Shown here: one piece after another, positions 1-8,257 of the stretch | Layout: each line of letters opens with the position of its first letter | How positions within the stretch are numbered: position 1 is the stretch's first letter | NCBI RefSeq assembly: GCF_003597125.1 | Contig: NZ_QYYA01000003.1 | Coordinates: forward strand, 498,603-562,602 | Direction: 5' to 3' | Origin: Alcanivorax profundi | GTDB lineage: Bacteria; Pseudomonadota; Gammaproteobacteria; Pseudomonadales; Alcanivoracaceae | DNA length: 64,000 bases | The notes under the pieces: generated by a model | The model's input: only the letters and a program-made list of their open reading frames with translations | The model's database searches: none | Told to the model about the DNA's origin: nothing | Made by a program: the position numbers and the translations under genes

Positions 1-10
1 TATTCACAAC

Positions 11-42
11 GGCGCCTGAGAAAAGGCGCCCATAAGGGCGCC
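11..42. terminator. GC-rich nested hairpin at left edge
   Basis: GGCGCC occurs at 11-16 and 25-30. A second stem pairs 25-31 with 36-42 around the loop ATAA. The A-run before the second stem would be a U-run only on minus-strand transcripts. It may be the end of a gene lying off the left edge. No gene is seen between here and 479. Confidence 0.3.
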
Positions 43-110
43 GTGGGTCACAACACTGGCGGCACGCTGAAGACTGCAGACAGGTCATAAAAGTGCTCAA
101 AGAAGCGCAA

Positions 111-376
111 GGGAACCTCTGAACAACTCCTTGCGTGCTCAGTCTTTCAGGCTGGTTCGCAATCTAGGCGCGATTTTGAAGGTGTATGTCCATCCATCGA
201 AAAAGCGCAACAACGAGTGCGGGCCAGCCTGAAAGACCCGAAGGGCGCGGCCTGAAGCGCACATCTGCTGCGCCTTGCCTCTAGGAAAGGGAACCACCCT
301 TACCGTCGAGGCAAGACACAACAGCTGCACGCTTCAGGACACGCTGAGCATGCAAGGAGTTGTTTAGAGTTTCCCT
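111..376 (+). mobile_element. MITE-like interspersed repeat, copy A (both ends intact)
   Basis: A 266-bp element bounded by about 32-bp imperfect inverted repeats: left end GGGAACCTCTGAACAACTCC, right end the inverse with three mismatches. The ends run to the shared inner edge CTTGC(A/G)TGCTCAG. Inside are two modules. Module 1 (about 145-235) is bordered by CAGGCTGG and CCAGCCTG. Module 2 (about 250-345) is bordered by CCTGAAGCG and CGCTTCAGG. No transposase and no clear target duplication are seen. It fills most of the gap upstream of the SDR gene at 479. Open frames across it are not conserved between copies, so I treat it as non-coding. Confidence 0.75.
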
Positions 377-478
377 GAACGCGGTGGTGGAGATGCCGGG
401 CACACGGCACAGACGAAAAACCGCGTTGCCATCTGTTGTTCAGGGCGTGCCGCTTTTCATTTCAACCGGGAGAGAAGT

Positions 479-1243
479 ATGAGTACCAACCTGTTTAACC
501 TTGAGGGCAAGATTGCCCTGGTCACTGGTGCCAGCCGTGGTATTGGCGAAGAAATTGCCAGGCTGCTGGCCGAGCAGGGGGCACATGTGATTGTGTCCAG
601 TCGCAAGATCGATGACTGTCAGGTGGTCGCCGATGCCATCAAGGCGGCGGGGGGCAAGGCGGAAGCCTATGCCTGTCACGTGGGTGAGCTGGCACAGATT
701 CAGGCCATCTTTTCCCACATCCGTGAGGTGCACGGCAAGCTGGATATTCTGGTCAACAATGCGGCGGCCAATCCTTTCTTCGGGCATATCCTGGATACCC
801 CGGTCGATGCCTTCGACAAGACTGTGGATGTGAACCTGCGTGGTTACTTCTACATGTCCGTGGAAGGGGCCAGGCTGATGCGCGAACACGGTGGTGGTGC
901 CATCGTGAACACAGCCTCGATCAATGGCATCAGCCCCGGCGACATGCAGGGTGTGTATTCCATTTCGAAAGCGGCGGTGATCAGCATGACCAAGTCTTTT
1001 GCCCAGGAATGTGCCCAGTTCAACGTTCGCGTCAACGCGCTGTTGCCGGGCCTGACCAAGACCAAATTTGCCGGTGCCCTGTTCACCAACGACGACATTT
1101 ACCAAACCGCCATTTCCCAGATTCCCATGCGTCGCCATGCGGAGCCAAAAGAAATGGCCGGTACCGTGCTGTATCTGGTGTCCGATGCCAGCAGCTACGT
1201 GACGGGTGAATGTGTGGTGGTTGATGGTGGGTTCACTATCTGA
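479..1243 (+). CDS. SDR family oxidoreductase
   Basis: A 254-residue classical short-chain dehydrogenase/reductase, a cytosolic NAD(P)-dependent alcohol/ketone oxidoreductase. Visible are the cofactor motif TGASRGIG (16-23), NNAA (93-96), the catalytic serine in NTAS (Ser147) and YSISK (Tyr160, Lys164). The C-terminal VVVDGG is typical of the family. The start at 479 follows GGGAGAGA at good spacing. The next gene is another SDR on the same strand, separated only by a heptad repeat tract, so both may share a transcript. The substrate cannot be read from the sequence; fatty alcohol, hydroxyacyl or xenobiotic substrates are all possible. Confidence 0.9.
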   Translation: MSTNLFNLEGKIALVTGASRGIGEEIARLLAEQGAHVIVSSRKIDDCQVVADAIKAAGGKAEAYACHVGELAQIQAIFSHIREVHGKLDILVNNAAANPFFGHILDTPVDAFDKTVDVNLRGYFYMSVEGARLMREHGGGAIVNTASINGISPGDMQGVYSISKAAVISMTKSFAQECAQFNVRVNALLPGLTKTKFAGALFTNDDIYQTAISQIPMRRHAEPKEMAGTVLYLVSDASSYVTGECVVVDGGFTI

Positions 1244-1346
1244 GTTATCAGTTATGAGCTATCAGCTGTGAGCTATGAGCTACAAGCTAAGAGCTAAGAA
1301 CTGACAGCTGACAGCTCATGGCTCATAGCTGATGGCTGATAGCTGC
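1242..1346. repeat. Degenerate 7-bp tandem repeat (consensus NAGCTNN), 15 units
   Basis: Reading from 1242 in sevens gives gagttat, cagttat, gagctat, cagctgt, gagctat and so on up to tagctgc at 1340-1346. The tract starts inside the stop codon of the upstream SDR and ends 4 bases before the GGAGAA ribosome binding site of the next, so it fills the whole gap. Self-complementary AGCT cores allow many small hairpins. Confidence 0.8.
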
Positions 1347-1361
1347 CGTTTGGAGAACATA

Positions 1362-2132
1362 ATGGATCCGATTCTCGATTTTACCGGCAAGACTGTCTTG
1401 ATCACTGGCGCGGCCAGCGGGTTTGGCAAGTTGCTGGCGCAGGAGCTGGGCAAGCGCGGCGCGGCGCTGGTGCTGGGTGACATCAACATGGATGCCCTGA
1501 ATGCCCAGGCAGATGCCCTGGCCGGGCAAGGCGTGAAAGTGGCAGCGCTGCGTTGTGATGTTTCCCGCGAAGCCGACTGCAAGGCCATGGTCGATACCGC
1601 GCTGGCCCAGTTCGGTCACCTGGATATGGCGGTGAACAATGCCGGCATCGCCCACGGTTTTATTCCCTTTGATCAGCTCACCGAAGAAGTGCTGGATCAG
1701 CAGGTCGGCGTCAACGTCAAAGGCGTGATGTACGGCATGAAACACCAGATCGCGGCCATGAAGGAAAACGGGGGCAGCATCGTCAACGTGAGCTCCATGG
1801 CGGGCCTCGGTGGGGCACCCAAGATTGGTGCCTACTCAGCGGCCAAGCATGCGGTGATCGGCCTGACCCGCACTGCAGCGGTGGAATTTGCCAAGCGCAA
1901 CATCCGCGTGAATGCGGTGTGCCCCTTCTACACCCATACGCCCATGGTGGACGAAGGCAACCTGTCCGAGAACAAGGATACGGTGCATGCCATGTTGGCG
2001 GCGGGTTGTCCCATGAAGCGTCTCGGCCAGCCGGAAGAAATTGTCACGGTAATGCTGATGATGTTGTCGCCGGCGAACAGCTACATGAATGGCCAGGCGA
2101 TTGCCGTGGATGGCGGGGTGTCAGCGTTCTGA
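1362..2132 (+). CDS. SDR family oxidoreductase
   Basis: A 256-residue classical SDR. TGAASGFG (15-22) is the dinucleotide site, NNAG lies at 92-95, and the active site is Ser144/145 with Tyr158 and Lys162 (YSAAK). The open frame extends back to 1332, but the ATG at 1362 is preceded by GGAGAA at 1351 and gives the usual family N-terminus. Upstream codons lie in the heptad tract, so I take 1362. It forms a same-strand pair with the SDR at 479. Substrate unknown; reduction or oxidation of a hydroxy/keto lipid intermediate is a guess from context. Confidence 0.9.
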   Translation: MDPILDFTGKTVLITGAASGFGKLLAQELGKRGAALVLGDINMDALNAQADALAGQGVKVAALRCDVSREADCKAMVDTALAQFGHLDMAVNNAGIAHGFIPFDQLTEEVLDQQVGVNVKGVMYGMKHQIAAMKENGGSIVNVSSMAGLGGAPKIGAYSAAKHAVIGLTRTAAVEFAKRNIRVNAVCPFYTHTPMVDEGNLSENKDTVHAMLAAGCPMKRLGQPEEIVTVMLMMLSPANSYMNGQAIAVDGGVSAF

Positions 2133-2188
2133 TCGTTGTTCCGGGTTCCTGTCCCGGCCATATGCGCCGGGGTGGGAGCGTTTGAGTT

Positions 2189-4234
2189 CTACCAGTTCAG
2201 GGTGACGCCAGCGTAGTAACCCAGACCCGGACCGGGTTCGAAGTAGCCACGCTCGCTAACCGGTCGGTCGCTGTTGGCGTTGATTCGCAGGTTGCTGTAA
2301 TACTCGCGGTCGAGCAGGTTGTTAATGCCCGCAAACAGACTCCACGTTTGTTCCCCCAGGCGCCATTGCTTGCCGCCTTTCAGATTGATCAGCAGCTCAC
2401 TTCCCACTCGGGTGACATTGGTATTTTCGGCATAGCGATGCGAGCTGAATATCCCTTCCAGACTGGCAAACAGGCCGCTTTCGTTTTGCCAGTATGCTTC
2501 GGCGTAGAGATGATGCTCTGGTAAGCCGGGTAGCCGTTTCCCGCTCACATCGGCCTGTTGCTGGTTGTCCTGAAACTCCACAAAACGAAAATCGGACCAG
2601 GTCCATGACAGCGCCAGCGTGAGCTGATCGGTAGTGGCATGCTCCAGAGAGATCTCAATACCGTCGCGGCGGGTTTTGCCCGCATTCTGGTAGAAGGTGC
2701 GCCCATTCAGATCGTAGGGGGTGATTTCATCGTCAACGTCTACCCGAAACAGGGCGGCCTCCAGGTAGAGCCGGTCCAGCAAGCTGCTGCGTACGCCAAG
2801 CTCCATGTTAACGGCGGTCTGTGAGGTGAGCGCCGGATTAAAGCCGCCCGCACCGGAGGGATTGGCCAATTCGGTGAAGGTCGGGCTTTCAAACGCGGTG
2901 CCGGTGTTGGCGTAAAGGGTGTGGTGGCGTGAAAGCTGCCAGGCAAGGCCAGCACTGTAGCTGGTTTCGTCAAACGCCCGTTCGCCACTGTTATCGCCGT
3001 CACCCAACAGGTGATCGTCGATGGTCATGCGTAACCGGTCGGTTCGGGCCCCAACGGTGAGCATCAGGTTGTCGGTCACATGGCTGTCCAGCTGCATGAA
3101 TACCCCGCTGGCCGTGGCGTACTGATCCTCATCAGCGGTGACCGAGGTAATCGCCCCGTTGGCATTGACCGCATGGCGTCCCCGGGCATCTTGTTGGCGG
3201 TCTGCATCCAGTCCGACCAGAAGTCGGTGAGGCCGATCCCTCACAGTGAAGGGCAGGGTGGCATCCAGGCGGGCGCCGTAGAAAAGACGGTGGTAATCGA
3301 TCAGGCTGCTGCCAGGAAACGGAAGTTGCTGTTGAAAGTCCCGCTGGCTGACAAACAGCCGGGCGTTGATCACCGCATTGCCCAGGGCGTCATCGCGATA
3401 GTGCAGGCCAAGACGCTGCTGATCGACCGTCTGGCCGGCGTCCAGCGTGTTCGAAAAGCGGGTGGCCATGTGACGGTCCTGATGAGCCTGTTGGCGGGTG
3501 AGCCCACCCGGGTCGTTGGCATAGGGCGTATCCATGGCCGTCAGAAAAACGGTGAGAGCACGATCCTCGTCAGGTTGCCAACCGGCTTGTGCTGTTAACT
3601 GATACTTGCGTACCTCGCTCTGCTCTCGGTGGCCCGCATAATCCAGTGCTGTCAGGATGAAGGCCTGGTGGTTTCGCTGATGCTGACTACTGGCCTGAAC
3701 GTTGGCCTGGCGCAGGGCATCATTGCCGCCGATCACTGTGGCACTGGCGGATTCTGTTACTGGCTGGGCCGCGGTGCGGATATCCACCACGCCACCGGTA
3801 GCATTGCCGTACAGCAGACTGCTGGGGCCTCGAAGTATGGTGAGTTGTTCCACCGCGAAGAGATCAATGCTGTCCAGCTGCGACTGACCGTCTGGCAGTG
3901 TCTCCGGGAACCCATCCACGTTCACCCGCAGTCCGCGTACCCCGAACGGCGAGCGAGCACCGAAGCCCCGGGATGATAGGCGCAGGCCCTGGGCAAAATT
4001 GTAGCGGTTCTGCAGATACAGCCCGGGCACCCGGTTAAGGCTTTCATCCAGTTGCAGGCGAGGTTGGGCTTGCTGCCGCCGATCCGCCTCTATCACTGTG
4101 ATGGCGGCAGGGGTATCGGCCAGAGGGCGTTCCATGCGGGTGCTGGTGACGGACACCGGTTCCAGTATCGGTGTTTCGTTCCCTTCAGCCTGGGACGCCA
4201 GCACCAGCAGCGCGAAAAAAGACGGAGATTTCAT
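2189..4234 (-). CDS. TonB-dependent outer-membrane receptor, PqqU/YncD-like
   Basis: A 681-residue TonB-dependent receptor. I start at the ATG at 4234 because it begins a signal peptide (MKSPSFFALLVLASQA); the open frame continues to 4318 but those residues do not look like a leader. The mature N-terminus carries a TonB-box-like stretch, then a plug domain (SRGFGARSPFGVRG, DGFPETLPDGQ, ILRGPSSLLYGNATGG) and a 22-strand-type barrel ending in a terminal Trp. The plug wording closely recalls E. coli YncD/PqqU, the PQQ receptor (from memory, not aligned), rather than a siderophore receptor. No Fur-like site is evident upstream. The ligand is therefore inferred: PQQ or another small cofactor. Confidence 0.85.
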   Translation of the reverse strand: MKSPSFFALLVLASQAEGNETPILEPVSVTSTRMERPLADTPAAITVIEADRRQQAQPRLQLDESLNRVPGLYLQNRYNFAQGLRLSSRGFGARSPFGVRGLRVNVDGFPETLPDGQSQLDSIDLFAVEQLTILRGPSSLLYGNATGGVVDIRTAAQPVTESASATVIGGNDALRQANVQASSQHQRNHQAFILTALDYAGHREQSEVRKYQLTAQAGWQPDEDRALTVFLTAMDTPYANDPGGLTRQQAHQDRHMATRFSNTLDAGQTVDQQRLGLHYRDDALGNAVINARLFVSQRDFQQQLPFPGSSLIDYHRLFYGARLDATLPFTVRDRPHRLLVGLDADRQQDARGRHAVNANGAITSVTADEDQYATASGVFMQLDSHVTDNLMLTVGARTDRLRMTIDDHLLGDGDNSGERAFDETSYSAGLAWQLSRHHTLYANTGTAFESPTFTELANPSGAGGFNPALTSQTAVNMELGVRSSLLDRLYLEAALFRVDVDDEITPYDLNGRTFYQNAGKTRRDGIEISLEHATTDQLTLALSWTWSDFRFVEFQDNQQQADVSGKRLPGLPEHHLYAEAYWQNESGLFASLEGIFSSHRYAENTNVTRVGSELLINLKGGKQWRLGEQTWSLFAGINNLLDREYYSNLRINANSDRPVSERGYFEPGPGLGYYAGVTLNW

Positions 4235-4327
4235 GTACAGCATTCCATGGTGGGTAATGTTGTACAGGACACGCGAGTCAAAGAAAACGGTAACGTTCGG
4301 CGGGCGTTGCTCTCTCAAACGTTAGCG

Positions 4328-4353
4328 GCCCTCTCCCGCTTGCGGGAGAGGGC
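4328..4353. terminator. Strong GC-rich hairpin between same-strand genes
   Basis: GCCCTCTCCCGC pairs perfectly with GCGGGAGAGGGC around a TT loop. It lies between the metal-dependent hydrolase (ends 4394) and the TonB receptor (starts 4234), both on the minus strand. There is no U-run, so it may be a repeated extragenic hairpin or a processing/attenuation site instead of an intrinsic terminator. Confidence 0.45.
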
Positions 4354-4393
4354 GACAGTGAGAGGGAAAGGGCGGGATGACGGATGTCCGTCG

Positions 4394-5335
4394 TCAGTGA
4401 AGCTTTTTACGCGTCTTCTTGCGCTGGCTGGCCTGCTCATGTTGTTCGGTCAGCATGCCGTCCTTGCCAAAGAGGCGCTCACGCCACTCGTCCAGCAACG
4501 CATCGGTATCGTGCTGGGATGGGTGGAAACCCGGCTTGAAGAAATCCAGGTATTGCGGCCAGAGCTTGGTAAACAGGCCTTTGCGCCCAAACAGGAATTT
4601 TAGCCCTTTCCAATTGTTGCGCAGGTCCAGCAATTTGCCGTCGGAGGCCAGCATCTGCGCCTGAAAAATCCCGATGACGGCAAAGAAAACAACGGTCACC
4701 GGAATCATGGTGCCGGCCCGCAGCAAGTAGTTGCCGCTGACTTTTTCATACACATCGTAGGCAACCGTCTTGTGCTCGTTTTCTTCCAGCGCATGCCACA
4801 GCCACAGTTTCAGTGTCTCCGGGTCGGCCAGTTCGCGGTGGGACTCATCGCGCAGCAGCTGCTCGGCGATGATGGCGGTGTAATGTTCCAGGCTCACGGT
4901 GGCAGACAGCTGGAAAATCTTGGGGGTGAATTTTTTGACCCCTCCCAGCAATTTGCCCAGGGTCTTGTCCAGCTTTTCGGTGGGATAGCCGAATTTCTGG
5001 CCCAGTTCGTTCCAGGCTTCGTGCTCCTTGCTGTGCATGGCTTCCTGACCGATAAAGCCGGCCACCTGCGCTTTAAGCGTCGGATCAGTAATGTCCTTGC
5101 GGTAGTGCCGAACGGCCTGCACAAAGAAATCTTCCCCTTCCGGGAAGAGGGTGGACAGGGTGATCCAGAATGCGCTCAGGAACGGGTCGTCCGCATAGAA
5201 ATAGCGTTTGGCGGTGGTGGCATCAAACTCAAAGTCCAGCCGACGTGGGGGGATGTTCACGGTGGCGCCCAATGGTACCTTTTCTGCGGTCTTGGTCTGG
5301 GTCTTGTTGATGCTGTCGGAAGCTGTTGTTGTCAT
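4394..5335 (-). CDS. Metal-dependent hydrolase family protein (PF10118-like)
   Basis: A 313-residue helical protein of the COG3687/PF10118 family annotated as metal-dependent hydrolase. It has ferritin-like metal motifs: QEAMHSKEH (Glu98, His101, His105), SLEHYTA (Glu150, His151) and EENEHK (184-189). The spacing suggests a di-metal centre. A hydrophobic helix lies at about 207-225, so it may be membrane associated. The start at 5335 has an AGGAGG ribosome binding site. The promoter holds two overlapping palindromes, pointing to control by a dimeric repressor. The biochemical reaction of this family is not established; a lipid-related oxidation or hydrolysis role is only inference. Confidence 0.75.
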   Translation of the reverse strand: MTTTASDSINKTQTKTAEKVPLGATVNIPPRRLDFEFDATTAKRYFYADDPFLSAFWITLSTLFPEGEDFFVQAVRHYRKDITDPTLKAQVAGFIGQEAMHSKEHEAWNELGQKFGYPTEKLDKTLGKLLGGVKKFTPKIFQLSATVSLEHYTAIIAEQLLRDESHRELADPETLKLWLWHALEENEHKTVAYDVYEKVSGNYLLRAGTMIPVTVVFFAVIGIFQAQMLASDGKLLDLRNNWKGLKFLFGRKGLFTKLWPQYLDFFKPGFHPSQHDTDALLDEWRERLFGKDGMLTEQHEQASQRKKTRKKLH

Positions 5336-5370
5336 AAATCCTCCTGGTCCCGGTCTGTCTGACCGTTATA

Positions 5371-5396
5371 TGTCACACTGTGACATTGATCAATGT
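5371..5396. promoter_or_regulatory. Two overlapping palindromes, probable operator
   Basis: TGTCACACTGTGACA (5371-5385) is a palindrome around a central base. ACATTGATCAATGT (5383-5396) is a perfect 14-bp palindrome sharing three bases with it. Both lie 36-61 bases upstream of the minus-strand start at 5335, where a promoter is expected. They look like sites for dimeric TetR-type repressors. The cognate protein is unknown. Confidence 0.55.
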
Positions 5397-5520
5397 AACG
5401 ATGATCAGGGGTGGACGCGGAGGGGTAAATGGCACTTCGGCGCCCGGGGGAGGGCGCCAGTGCCAGTACACAAAACAAGGGGTTTTGTGTCCGTTAATGA
5501 CTGACCGATGGGCTCAGGAG

Positions 5521-6945
5521 TCAGCCGGGCAGGAACAGTGACTTGATTTCCAGGAACTCATCGAACCCGAAACGTCCCCATTCGCGGCCGATCCCGGATT
5601 GCTTGTAGCCACCAAAGGCGGCCTGGAAATCCGGGCCGGCGCCGTTCAGGTGCACATTGCCCGTACGCAGGCGATTGGCAATCTGCCGGGCCTGGTCGTT
5701 ATCCCCGAACACATAGCCGGACAGGCCGTAATCGGTGTCGTTGGCGATGGCGACGGCTTCTTCAAGGTCCTGGTACGGGATCATGGTCAGTACCGGGCCG
5801 AAGATTTCCTCGCGAGCGATGGTCATCTGGTTGTTGGCACGGCTGAACACCGTGGGCTGGACAAAGTAGCCGGTGTCCAGGCCCTCGGGCATGGCGGTGC
5901 CTCCGCATACCAGGGTGGCGCCTTCCTCGATGCCTTTCTCGATCAGTGCCTTTACCCGCTGATGCTGGCGGCCATTGGCGATTGGTCCCATGACGGTGGC
6001 GTTGTCGGCCGGGTTGCCTACGGCAATGCTGGCACAGACGCGGGCGGCAATCTGTTCTGCTGCGTCGAGCTGGTCGGCGGGAACCAACATGCGTGACGGC
6101 GCATTACAGCTTTGGCCGGTGTTGTTCATCATTGCCCGCACCCCGTGGGTCACGGCCTGTTCCAGATCACAACCGGGCAACAGGATGTTGGCGGATTTGC
6201 CGCCCAGTTCCAGTGACACTCGTTTGATGGTGTCGGCGGCTTCCTTGCTCACCGAGGCGCCAGCCCGGGTAGAGCCTGTCAGCGAGACCACATCAATGCG
6301 CGGGTCGGACGAGAGCTGCGGACCGACTTTGGCGCCATCGCCGTACACCATGTTGAACACGCCGGCAGGCAGGCCAATCTCGTCGATCATTTGCCCCAGC
6401 AGGTTGGCGGACAGAGCCGCGAATTCACTGGGCTTGAGTACCACTGTGCAGCCCACGGCGAGGGCCGGAGCCAGCTTGCACATGATCTGGTTCATGGGCC
6501 AGTTCCACGGCGTGATCAGTGCACAGACACCTGCGGGCTCGTGACGAATCACCGAGCCGCCCTGGGTTTCCTCAAAGGGGAAGTCGCGGGCGATTTCGAT
6601 GGCGTTGTTGAGGTGTGCCATACCAGCGGGGGCCTGGGCCTTGCTGGCCAGTCCGATGGGGGCGCCCATCTCTCGGCTGATGGCGTCGGCAATTTCGGGC
6701 AGGCGTTGTTGGTACAGCGCCAGCAGCTTTTCCAGGTACTCGAGTCGGGTGGCCAGCGGCGTTTCACTCCAGCCAGTAAAGGCGGCAGTGGCCGCGGCGA
6801 TGGCGCTGTCGATGTCTGCCGCTTCGCCAAGCGGAATCTGTGCTTCAGGTTGTTCCGTGGCGGGGTTGATCACGGCGTGAGTCTGGCAGACGGAAGAAGG
6901 GGTGACCCAGCGACCATTGATATAGAACTGTTGCAGCGTATCCAT
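5521..6945 (-). CDS. Aldehyde dehydrogenase family protein
   Basis: A 474-residue NAD(P)-dependent aldehyde dehydrogenase oxidising an aldehyde to the acid in the cytosol. Motifs in order: PWNWP with Asn148, cofactor stretch KPSE (171-174), SLTGS (221-225), general base Glu246 in LELGGK, and nucleophile Cys280 in GQSC. The C-terminal GREWG and FLEIK segments fit the family. The open frame reaches 7005, but the ATG at 6945 follows AAAGGACG and begins the normal N-terminus. It is divergent from iclR (7429), with a conserved operator-like box at 7012 and a MITE copy between them. Likely a fatty or aromatic aldehyde enzyme; substrate not readable. Confidence 0.92.
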   Translation of the reverse strand: MDTLQQFYINGRWVTPSSVCQTHAVINPATEQPEAQIPLGEAADIDSAIAAATAAFTGWSETPLATRLEYLEKLLALYQQRLPEIADAISREMGAPIGLASKAQAPAGMAHLNNAIEIARDFPFEETQGGSVIRHEPAGVCALITPWNWPMNQIMCKLAPALAVGCTVVLKPSEFAALSANLLGQMIDEIGLPAGVFNMVYGDGAKVGPQLSSDPRIDVVSLTGSTRAGASVSKEAADTIKRVSLELGGKSANILLPGCDLEQAVTHGVRAMMNNTGQSCNAPSRMLVPADQLDAAEQIAARVCASIAVGNPADNATVMGPIANGRQHQRVKALIEKGIEEGATLVCGGTAMPEGLDTGYFVQPTVFSRANNQMTIAREEIFGPVLTMIPYQDLEEAVAIANDTDYGLSGYVFGDNDQARQIANRLRTGNVHLNGAGPDFQAAFGGYKQSGIGREWGRFGFDEFLEIKSLFLPG

Positions 6946-7011
6946 GGAAACGTCCTTTGATCGGTTAGCGTGTCCAGTGTAGGTGACTGAATGGCTCATG
7001 CCCACAATAAT

Positions 7012-7036
7012 GAAATGATATTTTGAAATATTGACC
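7012..7036 (+). promoter_or_regulatory. IclR-box-like site plus TTGACC, between ALDH and iclR
   Basis: GAAATGATATTTT (7012-7024) fits GRAAY-N3-ATTYY and is followed 6 bp later by TTGACC (7031-7036). The same arrangement occurs at 15627, 22324 and, on the minus strand, 45142. Autoregulation of iclR and control of the ALDH gene are inferred. Confidence 0.5.
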
Positions 7037-7151
7037 GGCGCTGGCCTGACATGACATGGTTAGAGCCTGAGCCATTGTGGGTCAAAGGCAACAGGGCCGC
7101 CATGGCAAGGCTTATGCATGAAAAACGTGTTTTGTTATATTGGCGCCCCTT

Positions 7152-7332
7152 GGGAGCCTCTGGATAACTCCTTGCGTGCTCAGTCTTTCAGGCTGGCTCA
7201 CAATCTAGGCGCGGTTTTGAAGGTGTATGTCCATCCACCGAGAAAGCGCAACAACGAGTGTGGGCCAGCCTGGAAGACCCGAAGGGCGCTCCAGGTCACG
7301 CTGAGCATGCAAGGAGTTATTCAGAGGCTCCC
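7152..7332 (+). mobile_element. MITE-like interspersed repeat, copy B (module 2 lost)
   Basis: Ends GGGAGCCTCTGGATAACTCC and its inverse (right end GGAGTTATTCAGAGGCTCCC) match copy A. Module 1 is present (CAGGCTGGCTCACA and TGTGGGCCAGCCTGG as inner inverted repeat). Module 2 is replaced by a 7-bp scar between GGGCGC and CACGCTGAG. It lies between the putative iclR promoter region (7012-7036) and the iclR start at 7429, so it may affect that transcript's leader. Confidence 0.75.
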
Positions 7333-7428
7333 TAAGCCTAATACACAACTATAAAAGGTATCGATGGCCCGCACGGAAGACGGGACCGACGAACCGGCAC
7401 ACTCCCGAAGCCTGAAGGAATGACAAGA

Positions 7429-8235
7429 ATGCGTAGAGCGGTCGCAGAAGTGGGAAGTAACGACAAGGATCGAAATTTTGTCACAGCGTTGGCCCGGGGG
7501 CTCGATATCCTGCGCTGTTTCGGACCTTCCGATGAATATCTTGGCAATGCGGAGCTGGCCAAACGGACCAGTATTCCGCGGCCGACGGTGTCGCGAATGA
7601 CAGCGACCCTGACTCAGCTGGGCTACCTGCGTTATGTCCCGCAGCTGGAAAAGTACCGGCTGGGGCCGGGGGTGCTCGATCTCGGGTATCGCTATCTGGC
7701 CAGCGAAGGGGTGCGCGATCTGGCGCGTCCCTATATGCAGGAGCTGGCCGATGCCACCGATTGCATGGTGGCGATTGGTGCCCCGGACGGCGCGCAGGTG
7801 ACTTACATCCAGGTGTGCCAGGGTAATGGTCCTCTGGTGCTGCGTCTGGATATTGGTTCACGGGTCCCGATGGCCACATCGGCACTGGGGCGAGCCTTTC
7901 TGGCGGCCACTCCGGCGTCAGAGCGGGAAATGTATTACGAACAGATTCGCAGCCAGGATCCGGCAAACTGGCCGGCCATAGAACGCAGCCTGCAAGAGGC
8001 CTACAAGGAATACGAGGAGTTTGGCTTCTGTACTTCCGATGGCGAATGGAACCGGGATGTGAGTGGCGTGGCTGTGCCGCTGATTCTGGATGGGGGTGCC
8101 CAGGTGGTGCCTTTCAATTGTGGTGGCTCTTCGCTGCGCTTGAGCCGTCGTACCCTGATCGAAAATCTGGGCCCGCGCCTGAAAGATGTGGTGGGGCAGG
8201 TGGCGCAGATGGTTCAGGGGCGTAGCGAGGCCTGA
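7429..8235 (+). CDS. IclR family transcriptional regulator
   Basis: A 268-residue IclR-type regulator: N-terminal winged helix (about 20-85, containing NAELAKRTSIPRPTVSRM) and a C-terminal effector-binding domain with the family signature near SALGRAFLAA. Two start codons are close: 7420 lies only one base after AAGGA, while 7429 is 9 bases after it, so I prefer 7429. IclR proteins act as dimers or tetramers on short palindromes and respond to small carboxylic acids or aromatics. Four promoters in this window carry a shared 13-bp palindromic box, making this gene the obvious candidate regulator; that link is inference. The hotdog thioesterase 22 bp downstream is probably cotranscribed. Confidence 0.92.
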   Translation: MRRAVAEVGSNDKDRNFVTALARGLDILRCFGPSDEYLGNAELAKRTSIPRPTVSRMTATLTQLGYLRYVPQLEKYRLGPGVLDLGYRYLASEGVRDLARPYMQELADATDCMVAIGAPDGAQVTYIQVCQGNGPLVLRLDIGSRVPMATSALGRAFLAATPASEREMYYEQIRSQDPANWPAIERSLQEAYKEYEEFGFCTSDGEWNRDVSGVAVPLILDGGAQVVPFNCGGSSLRLSRRTLIENLGPRLKDVVGQVAQMVQGRSEA

Positions 8236-8257
8236 TACACCAATAGAAGGATTGCCG

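Noticed and set aside
440-1138. Minus-strand 232-codon frame opposite the first SDR
   Set aside because: The plus strand has full SDR motifs; the antisense frame has none.
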